A stretch of 64,000 nucleotides of DNA from Actinomycetospora sp. TBRC 11914 (GCF_012933465.1 NZ_JABBND010000017.1:1-64000), one strand, 5' to 3'. Numbered from the stretch's first letter, positions 15,482-24,046 are shown. Notes: a model not told the origin generated them from the sequence alone. A program made the numbers and translations.

Positions 15482-16078
15482 GTGGAGATCCCCGACGGCC
15501 CCGAGCTCGTGGTGCTCCTCGACGCGGACGGCGCGGCCGTCGGGACGGCGCCCAAGGCCGAGGTGCACCACGCGGACACGCCGTTGCACCTGGCGTTCTC
15601 GTGCTACCTCGTCGACGACGCGGGCCGGCTACTCATGACCCGCCGCGCGACGACGAAGCGGACCTTCCCCGGCGTGTGGACCAACAGCTTCTGCGGCCAC
15701 CCCGCGCCGGGCGAGCCCCTCGACGACGCCGTGCGCCGCCGCGGCCGCCAGGAGCTCGGTGTCGACGTCGGGCCGCCGCGGCTGGTGCTCCCGCGGTTCC
15801 GCTACCGCGCCGAGCAGGACGGCGTCGTCGAGCGGGAGATGTGCCCGGTGTTCACCGCACGCGTCACCGGCGAGCCCGCGCCGGACCCGGCCGAGGTCGA
15901 CGACCTCCGGCCGGTGGCGTGGGAGGACCTCGTCGCGGCGGTGCGGAGGGACACCTGGTCGGGGCTCTCGCCGTGGTGCGTCGAGCAGGTCACCGAGCTG
16001 GCCGCGCTCGGCGCCGGCCCCGACGCCTGGCCGGCCGGCGACCCGGCGGCGCTCCCGCCCGCGGCGCGACTCGCCTGA
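15482..16078 (+). CDS. idi: Isopentenyl-diphosphate delta-isomerase, type 1
   Basis: A 198-residue Nudix-fold enzyme that interconverts isopentenyl and dimethylallyl diphosphate for isoprenoid synthesis. The signatures are TFPGVWTNSFCGHP (catalytic Cys in NSFCGHP and its metal-binding His), the Nudix-like AVRRRGRQELG, and a conserved Glu in EREMCPVF. The length matches bacterial type 1 Idi. It starts at GTG 15482 after a 30-base gap from the surface-protein cassette and shares its direction. No carotenoid or terpene genes are adjacent. Confidence 0.93.
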   Translation: MEIPDGPELVVLLDADGAAVGTAPKAEVHHADTPLHLAFSCYLVDDAGRLLMTRRATTKRTFPGVWTNSFCGHPAPGEPLDDAVRRRGRQELGVDVGPPRLVLPRFRYRAEQDGVVEREMCPVFTARVTGEPAPDPAEVDDLRPVAWEDLVAAVRRDTWSGLSPWCVEQVTELAALGAGPDAWPAGDPAALPPAARLA

Positions 16079-16167
16079 GGTGGGAGCTCAGCGCGCGACC
16101 GGGTGCCGCGGCTCGTAGAGCCCGAGCGCCCCGCCGCCGGGCAGCCGGATCACGGGTCCTCCCGGGG

Positions 16168-16665
16168 TCACTCTCCGAGCTGGGTGAGGAACAGCCAGGC
16201 GTTGGCGACCCCGCCGACGATCGCGACCACCGTCGAGAGCACGAGCAGGTAGAGGCCCCACCCGTGCCCGGTGAGCACGACGACGCCGGCCGCGGCGATC
16301 AGCAGGAGCGTCGCCACGTTCGGGCTCGCGTAGTCGAGGGTCCGCGCCAGCGCCGGGGTCTGCGCCTCCCGCTTCGCGCGGCGGTCGAGGGCCAGGAGCC
16401 CCGCGCCGGCGATGGCGACGAGGACCAGCAGCTCGACGCCGAACGCGCGGAATCCCTGGTCGGGCACCGCGAGGACGATCGAGACCACGAGCGTCACCAC
16501 GAACAGCACGAGCGTCTGCCCGCCACGGGAGCGCAGGCTGATCGACCGCCCGATCGTCCCGACGTTGATCGAGATGGCCACGAACAGCAGGCCAGTGAGT
16601 GCTGCGCTGGCCCCGCCGACGACGACGGCGAAGTCCGTCCACCGCTCGAGCGCCACCGTCTCCAC
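16168..16665 (-). CDS. Small integral membrane protein (FtsH-modulator-like annotation group)
   Basis: A 165-residue protein with four or five hydrophobic helices. The N-terminal block ERWTDFAVVVGGASAALTGLLF followed by VAISINV is a recognisable actinobacterial membrane family often labelled 'modulator of FtsH protease', though I know of no firm evidence for that role. No catalytic motif is seen. The GTG at 16665 starts just before the conserved block; the frame runs much further upstream only because GC-rich sequence lacks stops. It lies 23 bases after the EamA transporter gene in the same direction and may be in its operon. Confidence 0.7.
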   Translation of the reverse strand: METVALERWTDFAVVVGGASAALTGLLFVAISINVGTIGRSISLRSRGGQTLVLFVVTLVVSIVLAVPDQGFRAFGVELLVLVAIAGAGLLALDRRAKREAQTPALARTLDYASPNVATLLLIAAAGVVVLTGHGWGLYLLVLSTVVAIVGGVANAWLFLTQLGE

Positions 16666-16688
16666 GGGCGCAACCCTGCCAGGGACGA

Positions 16689-17558
16689 TCAGAACTCGAC
16701 CAGGACGATCCCGGCGGCGACGACGACGGCCGCGAGGACCCGCCCCCGGCCGAACCGCTCGCCGAGGAAGACCGCGCCGATGACGGCCCCGATGACGATG
16801 CTCGTCTCGCGCAGCGCCGCGACCGCCGCCGTGGCGCCGCTGGTCTGCGCGACGAGCACCAGCCCGTAGGCCGCGAGCGACACCACCCCGCCCCCGAACC
16901 CGGCGGCGAGCACCGACCAGGAGGTCGTACGCAGGCGGCGGCCGCGTCGCGCCAGGGCCACGACCGGCATCACCGGGCCCTGGAGCAGGAACATCCAGGT
17001 GGCGTAGACGAGCACCGGGGTGGTGGCCACCGCGGCCGCGTCGATCACCGTGTAGGTCGCGATGAAGATCCCCGTCGCGACCGCGGCACCCAGCGCCGGC
17101 AGCGTCGCCCGCGAGGGGCGGCCGCCGTCGAAGGCCAGGACGAGCAGTCCGAGCGAGATCACGACGATCCCGAGCAGTTGCAGGGCCGGCAGGTGGTGGC
17201 CGAGCGCCACCTCGACGACCGCCACCAGCCACGGCGCCGTGCCGCGGGCCACCGGGTAGACCTGGCTGAACTCGCCGAGCTGGTAGCTCGCCCAGAGCAT
17301 CAGGGTGTAGAGGACGTGGGCGAGCGCGGAGGTCAGCACGAACGGCCACGCGGCGGCCGGGGGAAGACCGACGACGAGCGCGGTGCCCCCGCCGATGACG
17401 GTGTACGCCGCCCCGATGAGGGCGAAGCCCACGAGGCGGTCCGGGACCGCGTGCGCGACGGCGTTCCACACGGCGTGCAGCACGGCCGCGACCAGGGTGA
17501 TCGCGACGACGCCCGCGGACAGGCCGGAGGGGGAGAGGACGGGGAGTGCGGTGGCCAC
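16689..17558 (-). CDS. EamA/DMT family transporter
   Basis: A 289-residue protein with ten hydrophobic helices arranged as two five-helix EamA repeats, the hallmark of drug/metabolite transporters (the repeat boundary is near residue 145). VWNAVAHAVPDRL and YPVARGTAPWLVAV in the first half and SIVIGAVIGAVFLGERFG in the second are family signatures. It probably exports a metabolite or amino acid; the substrate is unknown. The GTG at 17558 has GAGGAG eight bases upstream and is preferred over the GTG at 17600. A membrane protein of unknown function follows 23 bases downstream. Confidence 0.85.
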   Translation of the reverse strand: MATALPVLSPSGLSAGVVAITLVAAVLHAVWNAVAHAVPDRLVGFALIGAAYTVIGGGTALVVGLPPAAAWPFVLTSALAHVLYTLMLWASYQLGEFSQVYPVARGTAPWLVAVVEVALGHHLPALQLLGIVVISLGLLVLAFDGGRPSRATLPALGAAVATGIFIATYTVIDAAAVATTPVLVYATWMFLLQGPVMPVVALARRGRRLRTTSWSVLAAGFGGGVVSLAAYGLVLVAQTSGATAAVAALRETSIVIGAVIGAVFLGERFGRGRVLAAVVVAAGIVLVEF

Positions 17559-17789
17559 CAGGGAGGCTCCTCGGCGTCGGGCCCACCGTGGAGTGGGCAC
17601 GTCGAACTGGAGCCCTCGGGGTTTCTCTCCCGTCAGGTGTCGGTCGGGGGGCCCGACCGTGGCGCCGCTCGGTCCAGACCCCGGCCACCCTGGTTGTGGG
17701 ATGGAAGACGGGCGGCGGACGGAACCCTAGGCGCAAGCGTCGCCCACCCTACGTCGGTCGGACGACTCGATCTACCGGGACCTCGCCGG

Positions 17790-17837
17790 ACGAACGGCCC
17801 GTTCATGACCCAAGAAGGTGACGAACGAGCCGTTCGT
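17790..17837. repeat. Dispersed palindromic repeat, family A copy 2
   Basis: A 48-base element made of two palindromes, ACGAACGGCCCGTTCAT at 17790-17806 and ACGAACGAGCCGTTCGT at 17821-17837, which can also fold into one long hairpin with the loop CAAGAA. It lies 20 bases beyond the stop of the VOC gene and may terminate it. Other copies: 9624-9671 and 48198-48244. Confidence 0.8.
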
Positions 17838-17856
17838 GCATATCCCAGCCCAGGGA

Positions 17857-18312
17857 TCAGGCCGGGGCGGGGCGCTCGTGTCCGGGGTAGGTCCCGAACT
17901 GCCAGTGGTTGCCCTCGGGGTCGAGGAGCGTGCAGTCGTGCGAGCCGTAGTCGGTGTCGTAGGGCTCGGCGACCACCGTCGCGCCGGCCGCCACCGCGCG
18001 GGCGAACACCTCGTCGGTGTGCGCGGCGTCGCGGGTCACGACGTAGCCGCCGAAGGAGCCGACCCGGATCGGCCAGTGGCCGTCGGACGTCTCGCGCTCC
18101 TGGCCCATCATGAGCCCGCCGCCGAGCGGCCAGGCGAGCTCGGCGTGGACGATCACGCCCGCGTCGTCGGTGTACGCCACCGTCTCGGTGAACCCGAACG
18201 CCGCGACGTAGAAGTCGATGAGGGCCCGGGCGTCGCGGGCACGCAGCGTCGGCCACACCTGGGCCGGGGGCGTGGTGGTCGAGTGCGGCTGGGTCACGGT
18301 CGTCTCGCTCAT
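17857..18312 (-). CDS. VOC (glyoxalase/bleomycin resistance) family protein
   Basis: A 151-residue single VOC unit of two beta-alpha-beta-beta-beta modules: VWPTLRARDARALIDFYVAAFGFTE near the N-terminus and a C-terminal CTLLDPEGNHWQFGTYPG, where the Glu/Asp-Pro-Glu-Gly-Asn turn is the usual family end. Such proteins act as lyases, dioxygenases or antibiotic-binding proteins, and this subgroup resembles PhnB-like members; the function is unassigned. Its ATG overlaps the stop of the AraC regulator gene in ATGA, so the two are translationally coupled and probably share a pathway. Confidence 0.85.
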   Translation of the reverse strand: MSETTVTQPHSTTTPPAQVWPTLRARDARALIDFYVAAFGFTETVAYTDDAGVIVHAELAWPLGGGLMMGQERETSDGHWPIRVGSFGGYVVTRDAAHTDEVFARAVAAGATVVAEPYDTDYGSHDCTLLDPEGNHWQFGTYPGHERPAPA

Positions 18313-19220
18313 GTCGTCGAGGATCGCGGCCGGGGTGCCGCGCCGTCTTGAACGGATCCGAGGCCGGCGCCGGGATCGTCGGCACCGCCCGACATGCCGG
18401 TGAGGACCTCCTCGGCGACCCAGCGGCTCGGCGCGCAGCCGGCCAGCGCGCGGAACTCGCGGGTGAGGTGGGCCTGGTCGGCGTAGCCGTGGTCGGCGGC
18501 GACGTCGGCGAGCACGAGCGACCCGCCGCCGGCGCGCCGGGCCACGTCGCGCCGCGCGCGGTCGAAGCGCGCCATGCGGGCGGCGACCTTCGGGCCCACG
18601 CCGAACTCGGCGCGGAACCGCCGGCCCAGGTGGTCGCCGCTCCAGCCGACCTCGCTGGCGAGGGCGCCGACCCCGCCCGGCTCCGGCCCGGTGAGGACCC
18701 GCCAGGCGTGGCGCACCTCGTCGGCCGCCTCCCCGGTGTCGTCGTGGCGGCGCAGCTGGCGGGTCAGGACGTCGTCGAGCGCGGCGTAGCGGGTCTCCCA
18801 CCCGGCGTCCTCGGTCTCGGCCACCCGCTCGGCGAGCTCGCGGCCCGCGGCGCCCAGGACGTCCTGCGCGTCGACGGTGACCTCCGCGAGCTCGGCGGCC
18901 GGCAGGCCGAACAGGACCCGGGCCGCCAGCGGGTGGACGGTCAGGTGCACGCCGGACTGGCGGCCGTCGTGGACGATCCGCTCCGGGGTGTCGTGCAGCC
19001 CGCCGACGCAGGCCGCGAACCGGTCGCGCCCGCCGTCGGGACGCTCCAGCTCCAGCCCGGGACCGAAGGTGACGACGAACGTCAGGGACGGCGACGGCAG
19101 GCCGCGGTGGCGTCCGGGAGCGTGTCCGCGCAGGTCGTAGCCGTGGTAGGCGACGAGGCCGCGCAGGGCCGGGGCGGGCGCGCGGTGGCCGGGCGGGGCG
19201 AGGACGACCGGCGGGCCCAT
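18309..19220 (-). CDS. AraC-family transcriptional regulator
   Basis: A 303-residue protein with a C-terminal pair of helix-turn-helix units (ALASEVGWSGDHLGRRFRAEFGVGPKVAARMARFDRA and LADVAADHGYADQAHLTREFRALAGCAPSRW), the diagnostic AraC/XylS DNA-binding region, at residues ~190-275. The N-terminal 180 residues are a ligand- or dimerisation-type domain without a clear motif. I chose ATG 19220, close to the sequence where homologues begin; the frame continues to 19466. It overlaps the VOC gene, which it may regulate, and is divergent from a small monooxygenase. Confidence 0.85.
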   Translation of the reverse strand: MGPPVVLAPPGHRAPAPALRGLVAYHGYDLRGHAPGRHRGLPSPSLTFVVTFGPGLELERPDGGRDRFAACVGGLHDTPERIVHDGRQSGVHLTVHPLAARVLFGLPAAELAEVTVDAQDVLGAAGRELAERVAETEDAGWETRYAALDDVLTRQLRRHDDTGEAADEVRHAWRVLTGPEPGGVGALASEVGWSGDHLGRRFRAEFGVGPKVAARMARFDRARRDVARRAGGGSLVLADVAADHGYADQAHLTREFRALAGCAPSRWVAEEVLTGMSGGADDPGAGLGSVQDGAAPRPRSSTT

Positions 19221-19320
19221 GGCCCCAGTGTCGGCGATGTCCGGTCCGGGCCGCCAGCACTCCGGCACGCCCGCCGCCCGGACGGTGTGCCCGGCGCCAC
19301 GTCCGTGCCAGGATCGGGTC

Positions 19321-19644
19321 ATGATCTTCATCGCGGTCAAGTGGACCGTCAAGCCGGAGTACGCCGACCGCTTCCCCGAGCTGACGAAGGAGTTCACCGA
19401 CGCCACCCGGTCCGAGCCCGGCAACATCTTCTTCGAGTGGAACAAGTCCCTCGAGGAGGAGAACACCTACACCCTCGTCGAGGCGTTCCAGGACGACGCG
19501 GGCGGCGACCACGTCAACTCCGACCACTTCAAGAAGTTCGTCTCCGAGGCGCCGGACTACGTCGACACCACCCCGCGGATCATCAGCGTCCAGGGCGTCG
19601 ACGGGAACGGCTGGGGCGAGATGGGCGAGGTGAAGCCCCGCTGA
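19321..19644 (+). CDS. Putative quinol monooxygenase (ABM domain)
   Basis: A 107-residue ferredoxin-like alpha/beta-barrel protein (MIFIAVKWTVKPEYADRFPELTKEFTDATRSEPGN, then FFEWNKS and YTLVEAFQDDAGGDHVNSDHFKKF), matching the antibiotic biosynthesis monooxygenase/YgiN family. These cofactor-free enzymes oxidise quinols or related aromatics, usually as dimers. The start at ATG 19321 is clear. Its stop codon overlaps the proposed CTG start of the amidase, so the two are probably expressed together, under the divergent promoter region shared with the AraC gene. Confidence 0.85.
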   Translation: MIFIAVKWTVKPEYADRFPELTKEFTDATRSEPGNIFFEWNKSLEEENTYTLVEAFQDDAGGDHVNSDHFKKFVSEAPDYVDTTPRIISVQGVDGNGWGEMGEVKPR

Positions 19645-21164
19645 GCGGAGCCGCACCCGCCGTCGTCGTCCCGCCGCTCTGCGAGCTCGGCCTGGTCGAC
19701 CTCGCGGCGGCGATCGCCGCCCGCGAGGTCTCGTGCCGGGAGGTGGCACGCGCCCACCTCGAGCACGCCGACGCGGTGAACCCGACGGTCAACGCCCTGA
19801 TCGCGCGCCGCGACGCCGACGACGTCCTGGCCGACGCCGACGCGCGGGACGCCGAGCTGGCGCGCGGTGAGCACCGCGGGCCGCTGCACGGCGTGCCGCA
19901 GGCGCTCAAGGACCTCGCCGAGGCCGCCGGGCAGCCGTTCACGGCGGGCTCGCCCGTGTTCGCGGCGCGGGTCGGGGTCACCGACGCGCCGCACGTGGCG
20001 CGGATGCGCGCGGCCGGGGCGGTCTTCGTCGGGCGCACCAACACCCCGGAGCTCGGGCTCGGATCCCAGACCCACAACCCGGTCTGGGGTACGACCCGCA
20101 ACCCCTACGACCGCGCGCGCACCGTCGGGGGCTCGTCCGGCGGAGCGGCGGCCGCTCTGGCCACGCGGATGCTCCCGGCCGCGGACGGCAGCGACTACAT
20201 GGGCTCGCTGCGCAACCCGGCGGCCTGGGCGAACGTGTACGGGCTGCGGCCCTCGCGCGGTCGCGTCCCGGGGACGCCCGGCTTCGTCGCCCAGCTCGGC
20301 GAGGCCGGACCGATGGCCCGGACGGTCACCGACCTCGCCGCGCTGTTCGGGGTGATGACGGCGGGTGGGCCGGTGGGGCCGCTCGACCGCGCGGACCCGC
20401 TCGACCTCGCCGACCTGCGCCCGGCCGACCCGGCGGGGCTGCGGGTGGGGTGGCTCGGCGACCTCGGGGGCCGGCTGGCGACCGAGCCCGGCCTGCTCGC
20501 GCTCGCGCGCGGCCCGGTCGACGTCCTCGCCGGGCTCGGGGCGGTGGTCGAGGACGTGGTACCGGCGTTCGACCTCGACCGCCTCTGGGACGCCTTCCTG
20601 GTCTGGCGCTGGTGGAACTCGGTCGAGATGGCCCCGCTGGTCGCCGATCCCGACCTGCGCGCGCAGCTCAAGCCCGAGCTCGTGTGGGAGATCGAGCACG
20701 GGACGGAGCTCTCCGCGCGGCAGGTGTCGTGGGCGGCGGGCGTGCGCGCGGAGTGGTGGGCGGCCGTCGTCGGGCTGTTCGAGCGGTTCGACGTGCTCCT
20801 CGCCCCGGCCACCCAGGTCCACCCGTTCCCCGCCGAGGTGTCGTGGCCGGCCGAGATCGCCGGCCGGCCGATGGACACCTACCACCGGTGGATGGAGACG
20901 GTGATGCCGTGGTCGATGGCCGGCGTCCCGGTGCTCGGGATGCCGGCGGGGTTCACCGCGGACGGCCTGCCGGTGGGGGTCCAGCTGATCGGGCCGCCCG
21001 GCGGGGACCGTCGGGTGCTCGAGGTGGCGCTGACGCACGAGGCGGCGACGGACTGGTCGGCCCGCCGCCCGCCCCTGCTGACTCCGGCAGCAACCGCGAC
21101 TGCGCCGCCGCCCCGAGGAGCACCAGCGCCGCGACCGCCCCGACCACCGCGAGGGCCGTCGTGA
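19641..21164 (+). CDS. Amidase (amidase-signature family)
   Basis: A 507-residue enzyme of the amidase signature family. The Ser-cisSer-Lys triad can be placed: Lys90 in QALKDLAEA, the Ser pair in TVGGSSGGAAAALA, and the nucleophile in GSDYMGSLRNPA. It hydrolyses a carboxamide or aryl-acylamide; the substrate is unknown. I see no ATG or GTG near the homology start, so I take the CTG at 19641, in a CTGA overlap with the previous gene and preceded by GAGGTG. The catalytic domain ends near 21080, and the last ~28 codons (Pro/Arg/Ala) overlap the convergent exporter gene by 212 bases in total. Confidence 0.85.
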   Translation: MSGAAPAVVVPPLCELGLVDLAAAIAAREVSCREVARAHLEHADAVNPTVNALIARRDADDVLADADARDAELARGEHRGPLHGVPQALKDLAEAAGQPFTAGSPVFAARVGVTDAPHVARMRAAGAVFVGRTNTPELGLGSQTHNPVWGTTRNPYDRARTVGGSSGGAAAALATRMLPAADGSDYMGSLRNPAAWANVYGLRPSRGRVPGTPGFVAQLGEAGPMARTVTDLAALFGVMTAGGPVGPLDRADPLDLADLRPADPAGLRVGWLGDLGGRLATEPGLLALARGPVDVLAGLGAVVEDVVPAFDLDRLWDAFLVWRWWNSVEMAPLVADPDLRAQLKPELVWEIEHGTELSARQVSWAAGVRAEWWAAVVGLFERFDVLLAPATQVHPFPAEVSWPAEIAGRPMDTYHRWMETVMPWSMAGVPVLGMPAGFTADGLPVGVQLIGPPGGDRRVLEVALTHEAATDWSARRPPLLTPAATATAPPPRGAPAPRPPRPPRGPS

Positions 21165-22512
21165 ACGACGCGGACGCGGCCGCCACGAGCGACGGCTCGG
21201 TCGCCGCGGCGAGCATGCCGCCGAGGGTGTCGCCGGGGACGCCCGCCGGCAGCCCGGCGCGGTAGGCCGCCGCCGCGACGCTGCCCAGCACCGCCACCCC
21301 GAGCGCCCCGCCGAGCTCGAAGCCGGTCTCGGAGATCGCCGACGCGGCCGCGGCCCGCTCGGGCGGCGCGTGGGCGAGCACGAGGTCGGTGGTCAGCGGC
21401 TCCACCGTCGCGATCGCCATCCCCGCCAGCGCCATCCCGACGACGACGGCCACCGGACCGGCCCCGACGAGCAGCAGCGCGAGCGATCCGAAGCCGGCCG
21501 CGGCGACGACGAGCGCCCCGCCGACCAGCCGCCGGACCGTGACCCGACGGGCGAGCCGGCCCGCCACGAGCGCGCCCGCCATCCCGGCGAGGGTGCCCGG
21601 CACCAGCCACAGCGCGGCCGTCAGCGGGGACATCCCGGCCACCAGTTGCAGGTACTGCGGCACGAGGACCAGCAGCCCGACCAGGGCGAACACGCTGAGG
21701 AGGTTGGTGAGCACCGGGACGGAGAACGCCCGGCGGGAGAAGAGCGCCAGGTCGAGCAGCGGGTCGGCGACGGTCCGCTGCCGGTGCACGAACCACGCGC
21801 CCGCGCCGAGCCCGAGCACCCCGGCCACCACGCCCGCCGTCGTGACCCCCTCGGTCGCGAGGGACTTCAGCGCGTAGACCAGCGGCAGCAGCGTCGTGAG
21901 CGCCAGCGCCGCCGAGGGCAGGTCGAACCGGCCCGGGCGGGGGTCGCGGCTCTCGGGCAGCAGGAACGGGCCGACGGCGAGCAGCGCGACGCAGATCGGG
22001 ACGGCGACGAGGAACACCGACCCCCACCAGAAGTGCTCGAGCAGCCACCCGCCGACGACGGGTCCCGCGGCGGCGCCCGCCGAGAACGTGGCCGCCCAGA
22101 CGCCGATCGCCCGACGGCGGGCCCCGGGCTCCGGGAAGATCGTGCGGATCAGGGAGAGCGTCGAGGGCATGAGGGTCGCCCCGCCGACGCCGAGCAGGGC
22201 GCGGGCGGCCACGAGCGCGCCGGCGGTGGGCGCGAAGGCCGCGGCGAGCGAGGCGAGGCCGAACACCGCGGACCCGGCGAGCAGCAGCCGACGACGGCCG
22301 AGCCGGTCGCCGAGCCCGCCCGCGACGACGAGCAGGCCGGCGAGCACGAACGAGTAGACGTCGACGATCCACAGCTGCTCGGCCGCGCCGGGACGCAGGT
22401 CCTCGGAGATGGCGGGCAGGGCCGCCCCGAGGACGGTCATGTCGAGGGTGATCAGCAGGACGGGGGTGGTCAGGGTCGCGAGGGCGAGTCGGCGCTGGGC
22501 CCGGACGGACAT
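20953..22512 (-). CDS. DHA2-type MFS drug exporter
   Basis: A 519-residue exporter with 14 hydrophobic helices. LDMTVLGAALPAISEDL in helix 1 (the D1 motif of the 14-helix family), GGLGDRLGRRRLLL (A-motif) and GPVVGGWLLEHFWWGSVFL (C-motif of antiporters) identify DHA2 multidrug or antiseptic exporters such as QacA/EmrB. The last ~40 residues are low-complexity and overlap the amidase. ATG 22512 is the natural start. The divergent TetR gene and a 17-base inverted repeat between the two starts make a classic self-regulated export module. Confidence 0.88.
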   Translation of the reverse strand: MSVRAQRRLALATLTTPVLLITLDMTVLGAALPAISEDLRPGAAEQLWIVDVYSFVLAGLLVVAGGLGDRLGRRRLLLAGSAVFGLASLAAAFAPTAGALVAARALLGVGGATLMPSTLSLIRTIFPEPGARRRAIGVWAATFSAGAAAGPVVGGWLLEHFWWGSVFLVAVPICVALLAVGPFLLPESRDPRPGRFDLPSAALALTTLLPLVYALKSLATEGVTTAGVVAGVLGLGAGAWFVHRQRTVADPLLDLALFSRRAFSVPVLTNLLSVFALVGLLVLVPQYLQLVAGMSPLTAALWLVPGTLAGMAGALVAGRLARRVTVRRLVGGALVVAAAGFGSLALLLVGAGPVAVVVGMALAGMAIATVEPLTTDLVLAHAPPERAAAASAISETGFELGGALGVAVLGSVAAAAYRAGLPAGVPGDTLGGMLAAATEPSLVAAASASFTTALAVVGAVAALVLLGAAAQSRLLPESAGAGGGPTSPSPPRASAPPRAPDGPRRAARSAGPPPAGRPR

Positions 22513-22532
22513 GACGGCTCCGTTTCTCAACA

Positions 22533-22575
22533 GTCCGGACGGTACAGTTACAGATCGAAACTGTACCAGCCGGAC
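22533..22575. promoter_or_regulatory. TetR operator between exporter and regulator
   Basis: An inverted repeat with 17-base arms (22533-22549 and 22559-22575), matching except at two positions; the inner arms GGTACAGTT and AACTGTACC are perfect. It lies 21 bases before the exporter ATG and 31 bases before the regulator ATG, so binding would block both genes. Confidence 0.75.
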
Positions 22576-22605
22576 GGTGCAGGAACGGGGCGATAGGGTG
22601 CCCGC

Positions 22606-23151
22606 ATGCCCCGGCCCTCCCAGCGGGACGCCATCGTCCGGGCGTACGTCGACCACGTCGTCGCCCACGGGCCGGACGCGGTGACCCTCGAGGGGGTCGC
22701 GACGCGGGCCGGGGTCTCCAAGGGCGGGCTGCTGTACCACTTCGGCTCGAAGGAGGCCCTGCTCACCGGGTTCCTCGACTGGGTCCGGGAGCTCACCGAG
22801 GCCGACATCGCCACCGCGCGCGCGGCCGCGGCGGCGGGGGAGGAGCCGGTGGCGCGCTACTACCTGCGGACCTCGGCCGACGACCCGCAGCGCGACACCG
22901 CGATGTTCCGCAGCATGGTCGCGCTGCTGACCCTCGCGGGGGCGGAGGAGGCGGCCGCGGTCGCGGCGCGCGAGGTCATGGCGTCGTGGCGCGACGTGCT
23001 CGTCGAGGAGGCGGGCGACACCCTGACCGGCGACCTCGTCGCCGCGCTCGGCGACGGCATCTACCTGCGCGCCATCGCGGGCGAGCCCTCGACGGAGCTC
23101 GCCCGCGACTGGGACGCGGTGCTCGCGCGGCTCGGTCCGCGCGGCGGATGA
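22606..23151 (+). CDS. TetR-family repressor
   Basis: A 181-residue TetR protein. The N-terminal HTH (residues ~8-52: AIVRAYVDHVVAHGPDAVTLEGVATRAGVSKGGLLYHFGSKEALL) is complete, and the remainder is the helical ligand and dimer domain. It probably represses the divergent DHA2 exporter and itself through the inverted repeat between them, and is released by an exporter substrate. ATG 22606 is the natural start. Its last codons and stop lie in a 24-base tandem repeat that continues to the 3' end of mosA. Confidence 0.88.
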   Translation: MPRPSQRDAIVRAYVDHVVAHGPDAVTLEGVATRAGVSKGGLLYHFGSKEALLTGFLDWVRELTEADIATARAAAAAGEEPVARYYLRTSADDPQRDTAMFRSMVALLTLAGAEEAAAVAAREVMASWRDVLVEEAGDTLTGDLVAALGDGIYLRAIAGEPSTELARDWDAVLARLGPRGG

Positions 23152-23206
23152 GCCCGTGGTCCGCGCGGCGGGTGAGCCCGGTCAGTCCGCGCGGAGGGTG
23201 AACCCG
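23134..23206. repeat. 24-base tandem direct repeat across two convergent 3' ends
   Basis: Three adjacent copies of a unit like GGTCCGCGCGGCGGGTGAGC at 23134, 23158 and 23184; the third is degenerate. The first holds the stop of the TetR gene, and the stop of the convergent mosA gene lies at the start of the third. It looks like a local duplication. Confidence 0.6.
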
Positions 23207-24015
23207 CCGGGCCGCCCCGCGAGGGCGTCGGCGATCCGGCCGCGCACGGTGCCGTCGACGACGGCGAGCGAGCGGACGTGCTTGGCCCGCGGCAGCAGGT
23301 CGAGCACCACGCGGTCGAACGGCAGCGCGCCGTCGCGGTCCGCGGCGTCGGGCACGGTCAGCGAGGCGCCCTCGAGCCCGGCGAGCGCCTCGGTGTCGCG
23401 CACGTAGGTCAGCGACCGGGCCCCGAACGCGTCGGCGAGCAGGAGCGCGCCCGCGTCGCTGCGGTGCACCGGCAGCCGGCCCCCGGCGGCGGGGAACTCG
23501 TGCACGCCGTACGGCGGGTAGCCGGTGGAGACGGCGGCCGGGGCGGCCGCGAGGTGCACGGGCAGCTGGCGGGCGACGGTGCCGCGCGGCAGGTACGAGA
23601 CGCCGTCGGCGGCCAGCAGCGCCGCGACCAGGTGGCCGTTCTGCTCGGCCTCGGTGGCCGCGAGACCGGCCAGCGCGCCGGCGGGCAGGCCGAGGTCGAG
23701 GCCGACCCCGAGCACGTGGCGGGCGCGCACGCCCGCGCCGGTGAGCACGAGCAGCCGGCCGCCGCCGTCGGGCCGGGCGCCGCCGGCGAACGTGGCGCGC
23801 AGCTCCTCGACGACGCCGAGCAGCACGTCACCGCCGCGGTCGACGATCGACGAGCCGCCGAGGACCACGACGTCGAGCCAGGGCAGCAGCCGGCGCGGGG
23901 GCTGCTCGCGGTGCGGCTCGGCGGCGGCGAGGCGCTCGGGGTCGAGCAGGGTCTGGCGCATGAGCGCCGACGGCACGTCCTTGGGCTGAACGTCCTTGGT
24001 GTCCTGGGCCGTCAC
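23182..24015 (-). CDS. mosA: Molybdenum storage protein, alpha subunit
   Basis: A 277-residue amino-acid-kinase-fold protein that aligns by eye along its length with MoSto alpha of Azotobacter: SALMRQTLLDPE, RLLPWLDVVVLGGSSIVDRG, LVLTGAGVRARHVLGVGLDLGLP, AEQNGHLVAALLAADGVSYL, TGYPPYGVHEFP, PVHRSDAGALLLADAFGA and ARHVRSL-type helices. In MoSto, alpha and beta subunits form a heterohexameric cage that packs polyoxomolybdate/tungstate clusters using ATP. The GTG at 24015 follows GAGGAGG; an upstream extension to 24090 would overlap mosB. It sits 31 bases after mosB, so the two are an operon. No nif, modABC or molybdopterin genes are nearby. Confidence 0.88.
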   Translation of the reverse strand: MTAQDTKDVQPKDVPSALMRQTLLDPERLAAAEPHREQPPRRLLPWLDVVVLGGSSIVDRGGDVLLGVVEELRATFAGGARPDGGGRLLVLTGAGVRARHVLGVGLDLGLPAGALAGLAATEAEQNGHLVAALLAADGVSYLPRGTVARQLPVHLAAAPAAVSTGYPPYGVHEFPAAGGRLPVHRSDAGALLLADAFGARSLTYVRDTEALAGLEGASLTVPDAADRDGALPFDRVVLDLLPRAKHVRSLAVVDGTVRGRIADALAGRPGGFTLRAD

Positions 24016-24046
24016 GACGGCCACCTCCTCGTGGGGTGCGGGGCGA

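Noticed and set aside
18348-19640. The long upstream extension of the amidase frame
   Set aside because: It is antisense to the AraC gene and then overlaps the small monooxygenase in another frame; amidase homology begins only near 19660.
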